Source: Pseudomonas protegens (GTDB taxonomy: Bacteria > Pseudomonadota > Gammaproteobacteria > Pseudomonadales > Pseudomonadaceae). From it: a stretch of DNA of 64,000 nucleotides. Positions 34,564 to 43,351 of this stretch are shown one piece after another. The translations under genes were made by a program, and so were the position numbers. The notes beneath the pieces were generated by a model, which had not been told where the DNA came from, did no database searches, and worked only from the letters and a program-made list of their open reading frames with translations. The stretch spans positions 5,364,501 to 5,428,500 of the forward strand of contig NZ_CP031396.1 of NCBI RefSeq assembly GCF_003363755.1. The letters are read 5' to 3'. Every line of letters begins with the position of its first letter. The stretch's first letter is position 1.

Positions 34564-35772
34564 CTAGGCGCGGGCCGCGCGGCGGTTGTCCGCCACCAGC
34601 AGGAAGCGCAGCAGGGCCAGCAGTGGAAACCCACTGCCCACCAGCACCACTCCCAGCCAGCCGCCATGTTCGTACACCGCACTGGCAATCGACGAGCCGA
34701 AGGCGCCACCGATGAAGATGCTGGTCATGTACAGCGCGTTGAGGCGACTGCGACTGTGGGCGTCCAGGGCATACACCGCCCGTTGGCCGAGCACCATGTT
34801 CATCTGCACACAGAAATCCAGGACCACCCCGGTCACTGCCAGGCCGATGACGCTGTAGGCGGGATGGATCAGTGTCGGGATAAAGCTCAGGGCTGCCAGG
34901 AGCATGGCCAGCAGCGAGGCGATGCGGGTATGGCCGGCATCCGCGAGGCGTCCGCTGATGGGGGCGGCGATGGCGCCGATGGCGCCCACCAGGGCGAAGA
35001 TCGCAATCTGGCTTTGTGACAGGCCGTGATGCCGTGCCAGTTCCAGGGGCGCGGCGGTCCAGAACAGGCTGAAGGTGGCGAACATGCAGCCCTGGTAGAA
35101 GGCTCGCTGGCGCAGGACCGGCTGCTGGCGCAGCAGGCCGCCCAGGGAGCGCAGCAGTTGGCCGTAGGTGGCGCTGTGTGCCGGCTGACGCTTGGGTATG
35201 GTCAGCATCAATACCAGGCTGATGGCGGCCATCAGCACGGCGGCGGCGATGAACATTGCGCGCCAGCCGAAGAGATCGGCCACCACGCTGGACACCGGGC
35301 GGGCCAGGAGAATGCCCAGCAGCAGGCCGCCCATGATGCCGCCCACCACTCGTCCTCGGGACTCCTCGGGGGCCAGGTGCGCAGCCAGGGGAATGAGGAT
35401 CTGGACCGACACCGAGCTGAAGCCGATCAGCAGCGATACCAGGAGGAAGGCGTTGGGCTGCTGGGTATAGGCAGCCCCCAGCAGGCTGGCGATGGCCACC
35501 AGGGTGGTGATGATCATCAACCGACGGTTTTCCAGCAGGTCTCCCAGGGGCACCAGGAAGAACAGGCCCAGGGCATAGCCGATCTGGGTCAGAGAAACGA
35601 TCAGGCTGGCGATGGAGCTGGACAGGCCCAGGTCCGGTGCGATCAGCTCGATGATCGGTTGTGCGTAATAGATGTTGGCGACGATGGCGCCGCAGCAGAA
35701 GGCGAACAGCAGCACCATGCCTCGGGTCATTGTCACGTTGCTGGCGGGCAGCACCTGGGTCGTGGAAGTCAT
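34564..35772 (-). CDS. MFS transporter
   Basis: A 402-residue major facilitator with twelve predicted helices. MFS loop motifs are seen as GDLLENRRLMIITT between helices 2 and 3 and GRLADAGHTRIASL in the second half. The build resembles drug/arabinose-efflux-like MFS proteins. The substrate cannot be read from the sequence. The start at 35772 (MTSTTQVLPA) is chosen over an open frame 11 codons longer. A LysR-type box lies about 80 bases upstream. Confidence 0.88.
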   Translation of the reverse strand: MTSTTQVLPASNVTMTRGMVLLFAFCCGAIVANIYYAQPIIELIAPDLGLSSSIASLIVSLTQIGYALGLFFLVPLGDLLENRRLMIITTLVAIASLLGAAYTQQPNAFLLVSLLIGFSSVSVQILIPLAAHLAPEESRGRVVGGIMGGLLLGILLARPVSSVVADLFGWRAMFIAAAVLMAAISLVLMLTIPKRQPAHSATYGQLLRSLGGLLRQQPVLRQRAFYQGCMFATFSLFWTAAPLELARHHGLSQSQIAIFALVGAIGAIAAPISGRLADAGHTRIASLLAMLLAALSFIPTLIHPAYSVIGLAVTGVVLDFCVQMNMVLGQRAVYALDAHSRSRLNALYMTSIFIGGAFGSSIASAVYEHGGWLGVVLVGSGFPLLALLRFLLVADNRRAARA

Positions 35773-36118
35773 CAGGTTTCTCTTGGCGGCGAAAGGATGG
35801 AACAAGGTTAAGAGACCGCGCGGTCACTCAGTAGAGAGGGCGGGGCGATAGCATTCATTCCTGTTGGGAATAAATCTCTGAGTCATGAGGCTCTGGAGAT
35901 GGCCGGGGCGTGCCGCTGCCGAGGGCTGATGATACATTTACTTACATCTTGTTCGATAGCATGCTCATGGTCTTCAGGGCCCTGGGGGCAGCCTGCTCAA
36001 GGCTGGCAACCCCGCGCTGAAGCTTGCGTTGCCAAATGTTGCTGCGCGGCGCTAGCAGTGGAAGTCGCTGAGGCCTTGGTTTAGGGTTTCCGGTCGTTCA
36101 GTGCGGTGGGAGTCCCTT
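35773..36118. other. Intergenic region between the MFS gene and the Rid gene
   Basis: This 346-base divergent gap has no convincing gene. A 61-codon open frame at 35899 on the plus strand has no ribosome site and looks random. The only structure noted is the dyad at 35853-35875. Confidence 0.6.
35853..35875. promoter_or_regulatory. Dyad resembling a LysR-type operator
   Basis: ATTCATTCC and GGAATAAAT form an inverted repeat with 8 of 9 pairs around TGTTG, in the T-N11-A style of LysR boxes. It lies about 80 bases upstream of the MFS start. The adjacent LysR gene is the natural candidate binder. Confidence 0.4.
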
Positions 36119-36568
36119 ATGGAAAAGTCAACGTTCAACCCAGCCAGTGTGTTCAATTCCCTGCAATACGGTTTCAGCCAGGCGGTGGAGGTGCGCGGCG
36201 GTCGACGCCTGCTGCTGTCCGGTCAGGTGGGGGTGGATGAGCAGGAGCGCACCGTAGGACCGGGCCTGCGGCAGCAGACCGAGCAGGCCTTCGACAATAT
36301 CGAGAAGGTTCTGGCCGAGGCGGGAGGTCAACTGGCGGATGTGGTGATGTTGCGGATCTACATCGCCGAAGCGGCGCGGGATCAGCAGGAGCACATCAGC
36401 GCGGTATTGCTCGAGCGTTTTGCCAGCCAGCCACCGGCGTCCTCATGGATCATCGTCAGCGGGCTGTCGTTGCCGGAGTGGTTGATCGAAGTCGAGGCGG
36501 AGGCGGTGCTGGATGAGCGTTATCAGGCGGCCGAAGCCGCGCAGTTCAGTTCTGCGCGGGCTCTGTGA
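36119..36568 (+). CDS. Rid-family protein lacking the deaminase arginine
   Basis: A 149-residue member of the YjgF/YER057c/UK114 fold, with LLSGQVGVDEQERTVG, QTEQAFDNIEKVLAEAGG and the closing IEVEAEAVL. True RidA imine deaminases carry Arg in a PARS-type motif. Here the equivalent reads PASSW with Ser at residue 108, so 2-aminoacrylate deaminase activity is not expected. It may belong to a non-RidA subgroup of unknown function. The ATG at 36119 is the third possible start; the ribosome site GGGAG lies 8 bases upstream. A strong terminator follows. Confidence 0.85.
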   Translation: MEKSTFNPASVFNSLQYGFSQAVEVRGGRRLLLSGQVGVDEQERTVGPGLRQQTEQAFDNIEKVLAEAGGQLADVVMLRIYIAEAARDQQEHISAVLLERFASQPPASSWIIVSGLSLPEWLIEVEAEAVLDERYQAAEAAQFSSARAL

Positions 36569-36586
36569 CTCCCTGATCGGCGGCAT

Positions 36587-36616
36587 AAAAAAGCGACCTT
36601 CACGGTCGCTTTTTTT
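36587..36616. terminator. Rho-independent bidirectional terminator
   Basis: The stem GCGACC/GGTCGC around TTCAC is flanked by six A and seven T. It lies between the Rid gene (+) and sbp (-), which converge. Confidence 0.9.
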
Positions 36617-36631
36617 ATCGGGCTACCAGCG

Positions 36632-37633
36632 TCACTTGGCGTTGGTATAGATCTGGTCGAAGACCCCGCCGTCGTTGAAGTGGGTCTTCTGCACGCTGCG
36701 CCAGTCGCCGAAGGTCTTCTCCACCGAGAGGAAGTCGACTTTCGGGAAACGGTCGGTGTACTTGGCCAGGACTTTCGGGTCCCGTGGGCGCAGGTAGTTG
36801 TTGGCGGCGATTTCCTGGCCTTCCGGCGACCACAGGTACTTCAGGTATTCCTCGGCCGCAGCGCGGGTGCCTTTCTTCTCCACCACCTTGTCCACCACCG
36901 ACACCGGCGGCTCGGCTTCAGCGGAGACGCTTGGGTAGATCACTTCGAACTGATCGCGACCGAATTCGCGGGCGATCATTTCCGCTTCGTTCTCGAAGGT
37001 CACCAGCACGTCGCCGATCTGGTTGGTCATGAAGGTGGTGGTGGCGGCGCGGCCACCGGTGTCCAGTACCGGGGCCTGCTTGAACAGCTTGCCGACGAAG
37101 TCCTTGGCCTTGTTCTCGTCGCCGCCGTTCTTCAGCACGTAGCCCCAGGCCGAGAGGTAGGTGTAGCGGCCGTTACCCGAGGTCTTGGGGTTGGGCACTA
37201 TCACTTGCACGCCATCCTTGAGCAGGTCTGGCCAGTCTTTCAGGGCCTTGGGGTTGCCCTTGCGCACGATGAACACGGTGGCCGAAGTGAAGGGCGCACT
37301 GTTGTTCGGCAGGCGCGTTACCCAGTTGTCCGGCACCAGTTTGCCGTTGTCCGCCAGGGCGTTGATGTCGGTGGCCATGTTCATGGTGATGACATCCGCC
37401 GGCAGGCCGTCGATCACCGAGCGCGCCTGCTTGCTGGAGCCGCCGAAGGACATCTGCAGGGTGATGTTTTCGTTGTGCTCGGCTTTCCAGTGTTTCTGGA
37501 AGGCGGTGTTGTAGTCCTTGTAGAAGTCGCGCATCACGTCGTAGGACACGTTGAGCAGGGTCGGTGCGGCCTGGGCGACGCTGCCCAGGGCCAGGCCGGC
37601 GGCCAGAAGCGAGGCGCTGAAGAGTTTTTTCAC
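36632..37633 (-). CDS. sbp: Sulfate-binding periplasmic protein Sbp
   Basis: A 333-residue ABC-type solute-binding protein with a signal peptide ending SVAQA. Family residues include LLNVSYDVMRDFYKDYN, FGGSSKQARSVIDGLPADV, and the ligand-site segment TSGNGRYTYLSAWGY. It captures sulfate or thiosulfate for the CysTWA transporter, whose genes are not in this window. Separated sbp genes are common in Pseudomonas. Expression is expected to respond to sulfur supply through CysB, but I saw no clear site. Confidence 0.95.
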   Translation of the reverse strand: MKKLFSASLLAAGLALGSVAQAAPTLLNVSYDVMRDFYKDYNTAFQKHWKAEHNENITLQMSFGGSSKQARSVIDGLPADVITMNMATDINALADNGKLVPDNWVTRLPNNSAPFTSATVFIVRKGNPKALKDWPDLLKDGVQVIVPNPKTSGNGRYTYLSAWGYVLKNGGDENKAKDFVGKLFKQAPVLDTGGRAATTTFMTNQIGDVLVTFENEAEMIAREFGRDQFEVIYPSVSAEAEPPVSVVDKVVEKKGTRAAAEEYLKYLWSPEGQEIAANNYLRPRDPKVLAKYTDRFPKVDFLSVEKTFGDWRSVQKTHFNDGGVFDQIYTNAK

Positions 37634-37723
37634 TGCGCATTCCTTTTGTTCGAGAGTGAAGGCAATTTGCCGCCGACTATAGCCGGGGCGCTATATCTCT
37701 TTAAAGATTAAAAAGTACTTTGC

Positions 37724-38548
37724 TTATTCCATTTTCTTGAACAGCGCGTTGCCACAGCGCGAGCAGAAGGCCGCGGCCGGTTCGTGACTGTTCTTGCGGC
37801 ACACTGGGCAGTCGTGCTTGAGCTGTTCGCCGCGCATGGCGCTGGCCAGTTCCGCAGTGAAGATCCCGGTAGGCACGGCAATGATCGAGTAACCGGTGAT
37901 CATCACCATGGACGAAATCATCTGGCCGATCACGGTCTTGGGCACGATATCGCCATAGCCCACGGTGGTCAGGGTGACGATGGCCCAGTAGATGCCCTTG
38001 GGGATACTGGTAAAGCCATGTTCCGGGCCTTCCACCACGTACATCAGGGTGCCGAACACCGTGACCAGGGTGCAGACGCTGAGCAGGAATACCAGGATCT
38101 TCTGCTTGCTGCCGCGCAGGGCATCGAGCAGGTAATGGGCCTGTTTCAGGTAGGGCGACAGCTTGAGCACGCGGAAGATCCGCAGCATGCGGATGATACG
38201 AATGATCAACAGGTACTGGGCATCGCTGTAGTACAGGGCGAGGATGCCGGGGACGATCGCCAGCAGGTCCACCAGGCCATAGAAGCTGAAGGCATAGCGC
38301 AGGGGTTTGGGGGAGCAATACAGGCGCAGTCCGTACTCGATGAGGAAGATCAGGGTGAAGCCCCATTCGATGTACGCCAGGACGTCGGCGTAGTTGCTGT
38401 GCACCTCGTCGATGCTGTCGAGGATCACGATCACCAGGCTGGCGAGGATGATCAGCAGCAGGGTCGTATCGAAGCGTCTTCCGGCCACCGTATCGGTCTG
38501 GAAGATCATCACGTAGAGGCGCTGGCGCCAGTTGTCGCGGTTAACCAT
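37724..38548 (-). CDS. Voltage-gated-type ion channel with C-terminal zinc ribbon
   Basis: A 274-residue channel subunit. Six hydrophobic segments span about residues 25-215. The S4-like helix carries spaced Arg and Lys (IIRIIRMLRIFRVLKLSPYL), and the pore has the potassium selectivity filter TTVGYGD. After S6 a short tail holds two Cys pairs, CPVCR and CSRCG, spaced as a zinc ribbon (about residues 243-266). A K+ channel role follows from the filter. The zinc ribbon is unusual. The ATG at 38548 is preferred over a TTG six codons upstream. Confidence 0.88.
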   Translation of the reverse strand: MVNRDNWRQRLYVMIFQTDTVAGRRFDTTLLLIILASLVIVILDSIDEVHSNYADVLAYIEWGFTLIFLIEYGLRLYCSPKPLRYAFSFYGLVDLLAIVPGILALYYSDAQYLLIIRIIRMLRIFRVLKLSPYLKQAHYLLDALRGSKQKILVFLLSVCTLVTVFGTLMYVVEGPEHGFTSIPKGIYWAIVTLTTVGYGDIVPKTVIGQMISSMVMITGYSIIAVPTGIFTAELASAMRGEQLKHDCPVCRKNSHEPAAAFCSRCGNALFKKME

Positions 38549-38569
38549 GGGAGTCGCCTGAATCAAAGA

Positions 38570-39490
38570 TCAGCGAAGCCTAGGGGGAGTTGCCGGGGGA
38601 GCGCAAGGTGCGTGGTCCCCAGGCGCTGGCCCCAGGACCCGGGTGGCGACATGCATCAGCCAGCAGGCCAGGACGAAGGGGGCGGTGAGGGGCGCTAGCC
38701 CCAGGGCGACGATGCCCGGGGTGATCAGCAGCGCCAGGCACATCCCTGCCAGTGGCCGCCACGGACGTCGGGCCCCTTGGCCCAGGGCCAGGGCCACCAG
38801 TGCGCAGTTGTAGCCGCCCAGGCCCAGCAGGGCACGGCCGGGCTCATGCAGCAGCAGTGTCAAGGCCAGGCCGCTGGCGGAACCGATCAGGGCCCAGGTC
38901 GCTGCGCGGCGGTTGGCCAGCAGCAGGCCGAGGAGAATCAGCAGCCCGGCCAGTGGCTGACTGAGGAACATGATCTGGCCCAGGCCCTGGAACAGTCCGC
39001 TCAGCAGGCTCCACAGGGACAGGCCGGGCACCGCCTGGGGCATGGATTGCATGGGTTCCATCAGGCTCAGCAACAGCCAGCCCAGGCCCACGAAGGGCGC
39101 GGTGTAGGCCGGCAGGCTGGCGGGGCTGCGGGCCCGTTTCAGCCATTGCTGGGTGACGATCGCGCTGAGGCCGGCGGCGGCGATGATCAGCGGCGGCAGC
39201 AGCACTGACCAGGGTAGGTACAGGCTCAGCAGCAGGCCCAGGAGCACGCCGTTATAGCTGAAGAGTCCGGCTTGCCGGTCGGCCTTGGCATAGCCCCGTT
39301 GCTGGGCGGTGAGCAGGCCGGCCAGGGCACCCAGCAGGGCGCCCCCGAGCAGGGTCGGGGCGCTTATCAGGATCGCCAGCAGGCACAGCAGGCCGCACAG
39401 CGGGTGGCGCTGGAGGAAAATCTGACTGAAACCGTTGAGCAAGGCAGTGGCCCAGTCGGGGCAGAAGGCATTGAAAGACTGTGCAGGCAT
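38570..39490 (-). CDS. Urea transporter family protein
   Basis: A 306-residue membrane protein with about ten hydrophobic segments in two similar halves, the internal repeat typical of UT-type urea channels. Family-like segments are GYAKADRQAGLFSYNGVLLG in the first half and GLGGYNCALVALALG in the second (the N-x-x-L type motif). The ATG at 39490 (MPAQSFNAFC) is chosen over a frame 19 codons longer. Channel-type urea uptake is inferred from the family. It is 21 bases upstream of the ion channel gene, so the two may be co-transcribed. Confidence 0.78.
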   Translation of the reverse strand: MPAQSFNAFCPDWATALLNGFSQIFLQRHPLCGLLCLLAILISAPTLLGGALLGALAGLLTAQQRGYAKADRQAGLFSYNGVLLGLLLSLYLPWSVLLPPLIIAAAGLSAIVTQQWLKRARSPASLPAYTAPFVGLGWLLLSLMEPMQSMPQAVPGLSLWSLLSGLFQGLGQIMFLSQPLAGLLILLGLLLANRRAATWALIGSASGLALTLLLHEPGRALLGLGGYNCALVALALGQGARRPWRPLAGMCLALLITPGIVALGLAPLTAPFVLACWLMHVATRVLGPAPGDHAPCAPPATPPRLR

Positions 39491-39590
39491 GACGAGAGTC
39501 GGCGAATGCGGTGGTTGTCGTACCGCAGCGTTCGACCCCAGCGGCATCCTCTTTGGGAGGCTCGCTGCAGGTCGCGGGCGCTGCGGCGGG

Positions 39591-41006
39591 TCAGAGAAGG
39601 GTTTCGACGCGCAGGGAATTGGTGGTTCCCGGCTGGCCGAACGGCACGCCGGTGGTGATCACCACGGTATCCCCGCGTTTGGCCAGGCCCTGGGCCTGGG
39701 CGATTTCCAGGGCCGTGGCACAGACCTCGTCCACCTGGCGCAAGCGGTCATTGACCACCGAGTGCACACCCCAGGCCAGGCTCAAGCGGCGCGCTGTCTG
39801 CAGGTTCGGCGTCAGGTTGAGGATAGGTACCGAAGGACGTTCCCGGGCGGCACGCAGGGTGGAACTGCCGGACTCGCTGTAGTTCACCAGCACCGCCACG
39901 GGCAGGATGCTGCACACTCGGCGGATCGCGCAGCTGATGGCGTCGGATACCGTGGCTTCGGCCTGGGGGCGGCTGACGTCCAGTTGAGTCTGGTAGTCGG
40001 GGCCGGTTTCCACCTGGCGAATGATCTTGCTCATCATCTGCACCGCTTCCAGCGGATATTCCCCGGAGGCGGTTTCCGCCGAGAGCATCACCGCATCGCT
40101 GCCTTCGGCCACGGCATTGGCGACGTCGGTCACCTCGGCTCGGGTGGGCGCCGGGGAGAAACGCATGGACTCCAGCATCTGGGTGGCGACCACCACGGGT
40201 TTGCCCAGCTGACGGCAGGTGCTGATGATGTTCTTCTGGATCTGCGGCACGCTTTCCGCCGGGACTTCCACCCCCAGGTCACCTCTGGCCACCATGATCG
40301 CGTCGCTCAGTTCGGCGATTTCCCGCAGTTGGGCCACGGCGGAAGGCTTTTCGATCTTGGCCATCAGGTAGGCCTTGTCGCCAATCAGGGTACGGGCTTC
40401 ACGGATGTCTTCCGGACGTTGCACGAAGGACAGCGCCACCCAATCCACGCCCAATTCCAGGCCGAAGCTCAGGTCGCGGCGGTCCTTGGCGGTCAGCGGG
40501 CTGAGGTCGAGCACTGCCTGGGGCACGTTGACGCCCTTGCGGTCCGACAGTTCGCCGCCATTGAGCACGGTGGTCTCGATGGCGTCCGCGTGCTTGGCGA
40601 TGACCCGCAGGCGCAGCTTGCCGTCGTCCAGCAGCAGGTCCATTCCGGGCTCCAGGGCCGCGATGATTTCCGGGTGCGGCAGGTTGACCCGCTGGGCGGT
40701 CCCCGGCGTCGGGTCCAGGTCCAGGCGCAGGGCCTGGCCGCGTACCAACTGCACCTTGCCCTCGGCGAAGGTGCCGACCCGCAGTTTCGGTCCTTGCAGG
40801 TCCATGAGGATGCCCAGGGGGTAGTTCAGTTCGCGTTCGATCTGGCGAATCCACTCATATCGCTGGGCATGGTCGGCATGGCTGCCGTGGCTGAAGTTGA
40901 GTCGGAAGATGTTTACGCCGGCCTGCACCAGTTCGCGGATGTCCTCGATGCTGTCGGTGGCCGGCCCCAGGGTGGCGAGGATTTTGACTTTCTTGTCAGG
41001 CGTCAT
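39591..41006 (-). CDS. pyk: Pyruvate kinase
   Basis: A 471-residue glycolytic enzyme converting phosphoenolpyruvate and ADP to pyruvate and ATP. It begins KKVKILATLGPATDS and has LNFSHGSHADH, the metal/substrate region MVARGDLGVEVP, and ATQMLESMRFSPAPTRAEV followed by SDAVMLSAETASGEYP. It is the last gene of the gcl operon and overlaps ttuD by 11 bases. It is probably the Pseudomonas PykF-type isozyme found in this operon. It carries carbon from 2-phosphoglycerate onward. Confidence 0.97.
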   Translation of the reverse strand: MTPDKKVKILATLGPATDSIEDIRELVQAGVNIFRLNFSHGSHADHAQRYEWIRQIERELNYPLGILMDLQGPKLRVGTFAEGKVQLVRGQALRLDLDPTPGTAQRVNLPHPEIIAALEPGMDLLLDDGKLRLRVIAKHADAIETTVLNGGELSDRKGVNVPQAVLDLSPLTAKDRRDLSFGLELGVDWVALSFVQRPEDIREARTLIGDKAYLMAKIEKPSAVAQLREIAELSDAIMVARGDLGVEVPAESVPQIQKNIISTCRQLGKPVVVATQMLESMRFSPAPTRAEVTDVANAVAEGSDAVMLSAETASGEYPLEAVQMMSKIIRQVETGPDYQTQLDVSRPQAEATVSDAISCAIRRVCSILPVAVLVNYSESGSSTLRAARERPSVPILNLTPNLQTARRLSLAWGVHSVVNDRLRQVDEVCATALEIAQAQGLAKRGDTVVITTGVPFGQPGTTNSLRVETLL

Positions 41007-42276
41007 GTTTGGGGTTCTCGAGGATCAGGATGGCGCGGAAGTCGTTGACGTTGGTACGGGTCGGCTCGGTGACGATCAAGTCGTCCAGGGCTGCGAAGTA
41101 GCCATAGCCATTGTTGTTGTCCAGCTCGTCGCTGGCGCTCAGGCCCAGGGCCGCAGCCCGAGCGTAGCTGTCCGGGGTCATGATCGCCCCGGCATTGTCT
41201 TCGGAGCCGTCGATGCCGTCGGTATCGCCGGCCAGGGCGTAGATCCCGGGATGCCCCTTGAGGCTGTCGGTGAGGCTCAGGAGGAACTCGGCGTTGCGGC
41301 CGCCGCGACCTTTGCCGCGCACGGTAACCGTGGTTTCACCACCGGAAAGGATCACGCAGGGCGCCGCCAGGGGCTGGCCGTGCAAGGCCACTTGGCGGGC
41401 GATGCCGGCGTGAACCTTGGCCACCTCCCGGGATTCGCCTTCCAGGTCGCCGAGGATCAGCGGGCTGTAGCCGGCCTGGCGGGCTTTGACCGCGGCGGCT
41501 TCCAGGGATTGCTGGGGGCGGGCGATCAACTGGAAGTGGCTGCGTTCCAGGCACGGGTCGCCGGGCTTGACGGTTTCCGAGTCGGGGTTCTGCAACCAGT
41601 TGCGTACTGCTGCGGGTACTTCAATGGCATAGCGCTTGAGAATCGCCAGGGCTTCGGCCGAGGTACTCGGATCGGCCACTGTGGGGCCGGAAGCGATGAC
41701 CGTGGCCAGATCGCCGGGGACGTCGGAAATGGCATAGGTGTAGACCGTGGCCGGCCAGCAGGCCTTGGCCAGGCGTCCGCCCTTGATCGCCGAGAGGTGC
41801 TTGCGCACGCAGTTCATCTCGCCGATGGTGGCGCCGGATTTCAGCAGGGCCTTGTTGATGGCCTGCTTGTCGGCCAGGGTGATGCCCGTGGCGGGCAGGG
41901 CCAGCAGCGCCGAACCGCCGCCGGACAGCAGGAAAACCACCCGATCCTGTTCTGACAGGTTGCTGACCAGCTCCAGTACCCGCTTGGCCACGGCCAGGCC
42001 GGCCGCGTCGGGCACCGGGTGAGCGGCCTCGACCACTTCGATCTTGGTGCACGGGGCGCCGTGGCCGTAGCGGGTAACCACCAGCCCGGAGACGTCGCCC
42101 TGCCAGCTGCGTTCCACGACTTGGGCCATGGCCGCCGCTGCCTTGCCGGCACCGATGACGATGACGCGGCCGCTGCGGTCGCTGGGGAGATGGGCTTCGA
42201 GAACCTGTTGCGGATGGGCGGCGTCGATGGCTGTGGCGAACAGCTCTCGGAGGAATTGTTGCGGATCGACCGACAT
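40996..42276 (-). CDS. ttuD: Glycerate 2-kinase (TtuD, MOFRL family)
   Basis: A 426-residue enzyme of the class II glycerate kinase family, older name hydroxypyruvate reductase. It phosphorylates glycerate to 2-phosphoglycerate. Family segments are VIGAGKAAAAMAQVVERSW, FLLSGGGSALLALPATGITL and the MOFRL-domain end LSGGETTVTVRGKGRGGRNAEF with LAGDTDGIDGSEDNAGAI. It lies between glxR and pyk in the order found in glyoxylate-assimilation operons, which supports the kinase role. Confidence 0.94.
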   Translation of the reverse strand: MSVDPQQFLRELFATAIDAAHPQQVLEAHLPSDRSGRVIVIGAGKAAAAMAQVVERSWQGDVSGLVVTRYGHGAPCTKIEVVEAAHPVPDAAGLAVAKRVLELVSNLSEQDRVVFLLSGGGSALLALPATGITLADKQAINKALLKSGATIGEMNCVRKHLSAIKGGRLAKACWPATVYTYAISDVPGDLATVIASGPTVADPSTSAEALAILKRYAIEVPAAVRNWLQNPDSETVKPGDPCLERSHFQLIARPQQSLEAAAVKARQAGYSPLILGDLEGESREVAKVHAGIARQVALHGQPLAAPCVILSGGETTVTVRGKGRGGRNAEFLLSLTDSLKGHPGIYALAGDTDGIDGSEDNAGAIMTPDSYARAAALGLSASDELDNNNGYGYFAALDDLIVTEPTRTNVNDFRAILILENPKHDA

Positions 42277-42319
42277 GGCGGGCTCCCGGATTTCTTGTTA
42301 TGGGGGGCTTGAAACGGGT

Positions 42320-42420
42320 GTAGCCGCCACCTCAGGCGGCGACAAGGTCAGCAGGGCCTGTCCCTGGCCCGCCGTGAGGCGTTTCCTGCGAACCTTGGCG
42401 CCGCCTGTGGCAGCGGCTAC
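42320..42420. repeat. 101-base palindromic element in the ttuD-glxR gap
   Basis: GTAGCCGCCACCTCAGGCGGCG (42320-42341) and the inverted copy ending at 42420 (42399-42420) match at 19 of 22 positions. The inner part is also GC-rich. It fits a REP/REPIN-type mobile repeat. A related single end, GTAGCCGCTGCC, occurs at 46892. Confidence 0.65.
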
Positions 42421-42429
42421 GGATGCTGC

Positions 42430-43323
42430 TTAGTGCTTATCGCGGATCGAGAAGTTGGCCATGTGTTCCAGGCCCTTGATCAGGGCCGAGTGGTCCCAGT
42501 TGCCGCCACCAATAGCGGTGCAGGTGCTGAACACTTGCTGGGTATTGGCGGTGTTGGGCAGGTTGATCCCCAGCTCGCGGGCGCCACTGAGGGCCAGGTT
42601 CAGGTCCTTCTGGTGCAGGTTGATGCGGAAGCCTGGATCGAAGGTGCCCTTGATCATGCGTTCACCGTGCACTTCGAGGATCTTCGAGGAGGCAAAACCG
42701 CCCATCAGCGCTTCACGCACCTTGGCCGGATCGGCACCGTTCTTCGAGGCGAACAGCAGGGCTTCGGCCACGGCCTGGATGTTCAGGGCGACGATGATCT
42801 GGTTGGCCACCTTGGCGGTCTGACCGTCACCGTTGCCCCCCACCAGGGTGATGTTCTTGCCCATGCTCTGGAACAGCGGCAAGGCGCGCTCAAAGGCCTG
42901 GCTGTCGCCACCGACCATGATGCTCAGGGTCGCGGCCTTGGCCCCGACTTCACCGCCGGATACCGGTGCGTCCAGGTACTGCGCGCCTTTCTCGTTGATC
43001 TTGGCGGCGAAGGCCTTGGTCGCGGTGGGGGAGATGGAGCTCATGTCGATGACGATCTTGCCCTTGCCGATCCCGGCGGCAACGCCGTCGGCACGCAGCA
43101 GCACGTCTTCGACCTGAGGGGTATCGGGCACCATGATGATGACGAATTCGGCTTCCTGGGCCACTTCTTTGGGCGAGGCCAGGGCCACCGCGCCGGCGGC
43201 GATCAGGTCGGCCGGGGCCTTGCCGTGGTGTTCCGAGAGCAGCAGGGAGTGGCCGGCTTTCTGCAGGTTTGCCGCCATGGGATGACCCATGATGCCGGTG
43301 CCGATAAATCCGATTTTAGCCAT
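42430..43323 (-). CDS. glxR: 2-hydroxy-3-oxopropionate (tartronate semialdehyde) reductase
   Basis: A 297-residue NAD(P)H-dependent reductase of the beta-hydroxyacid dehydrogenase family that converts tartronate semialdehyde to glycerate. The N-terminal Rossmann motif is GFIGTGIMGHPMAANLQKAG. The substrate motif is DAPVSGGEVGAKAATL, and the catalytic Lys is in GDGQTAKVANQIIVALN. The order gcl-hyi-glxR-ttuD-pyk fits. The length is normal. Confidence 0.96.
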   Translation of the reverse strand: MAKIGFIGTGIMGHPMAANLQKAGHSLLLSEHHGKAPADLIAAGAVALASPKEVAQEAEFVIIMVPDTPQVEDVLLRADGVAAGIGKGKIVIDMSSISPTATKAFAAKINEKGAQYLDAPVSGGEVGAKAATLSIMVGGDSQAFERALPLFQSMGKNITLVGGNGDGQTAKVANQIIVALNIQAVAEALLFASKNGADPAKVREALMGGFASSKILEVHGERMIKGTFDPGFRINLHQKDLNLALSGARELGINLPNTANTQQVFSTCTAIGGGNWDHSALIKGLEHMANFSIRDKH

Positions 43324-43351
43324 GATAAAAATCCTCTATTCAAACGGACCT

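Noticed and set aside
35899..36084. 61-codon open frame in the MFS-Rid gap
   Set aside because: It has no ribosome site and its composition looks random.
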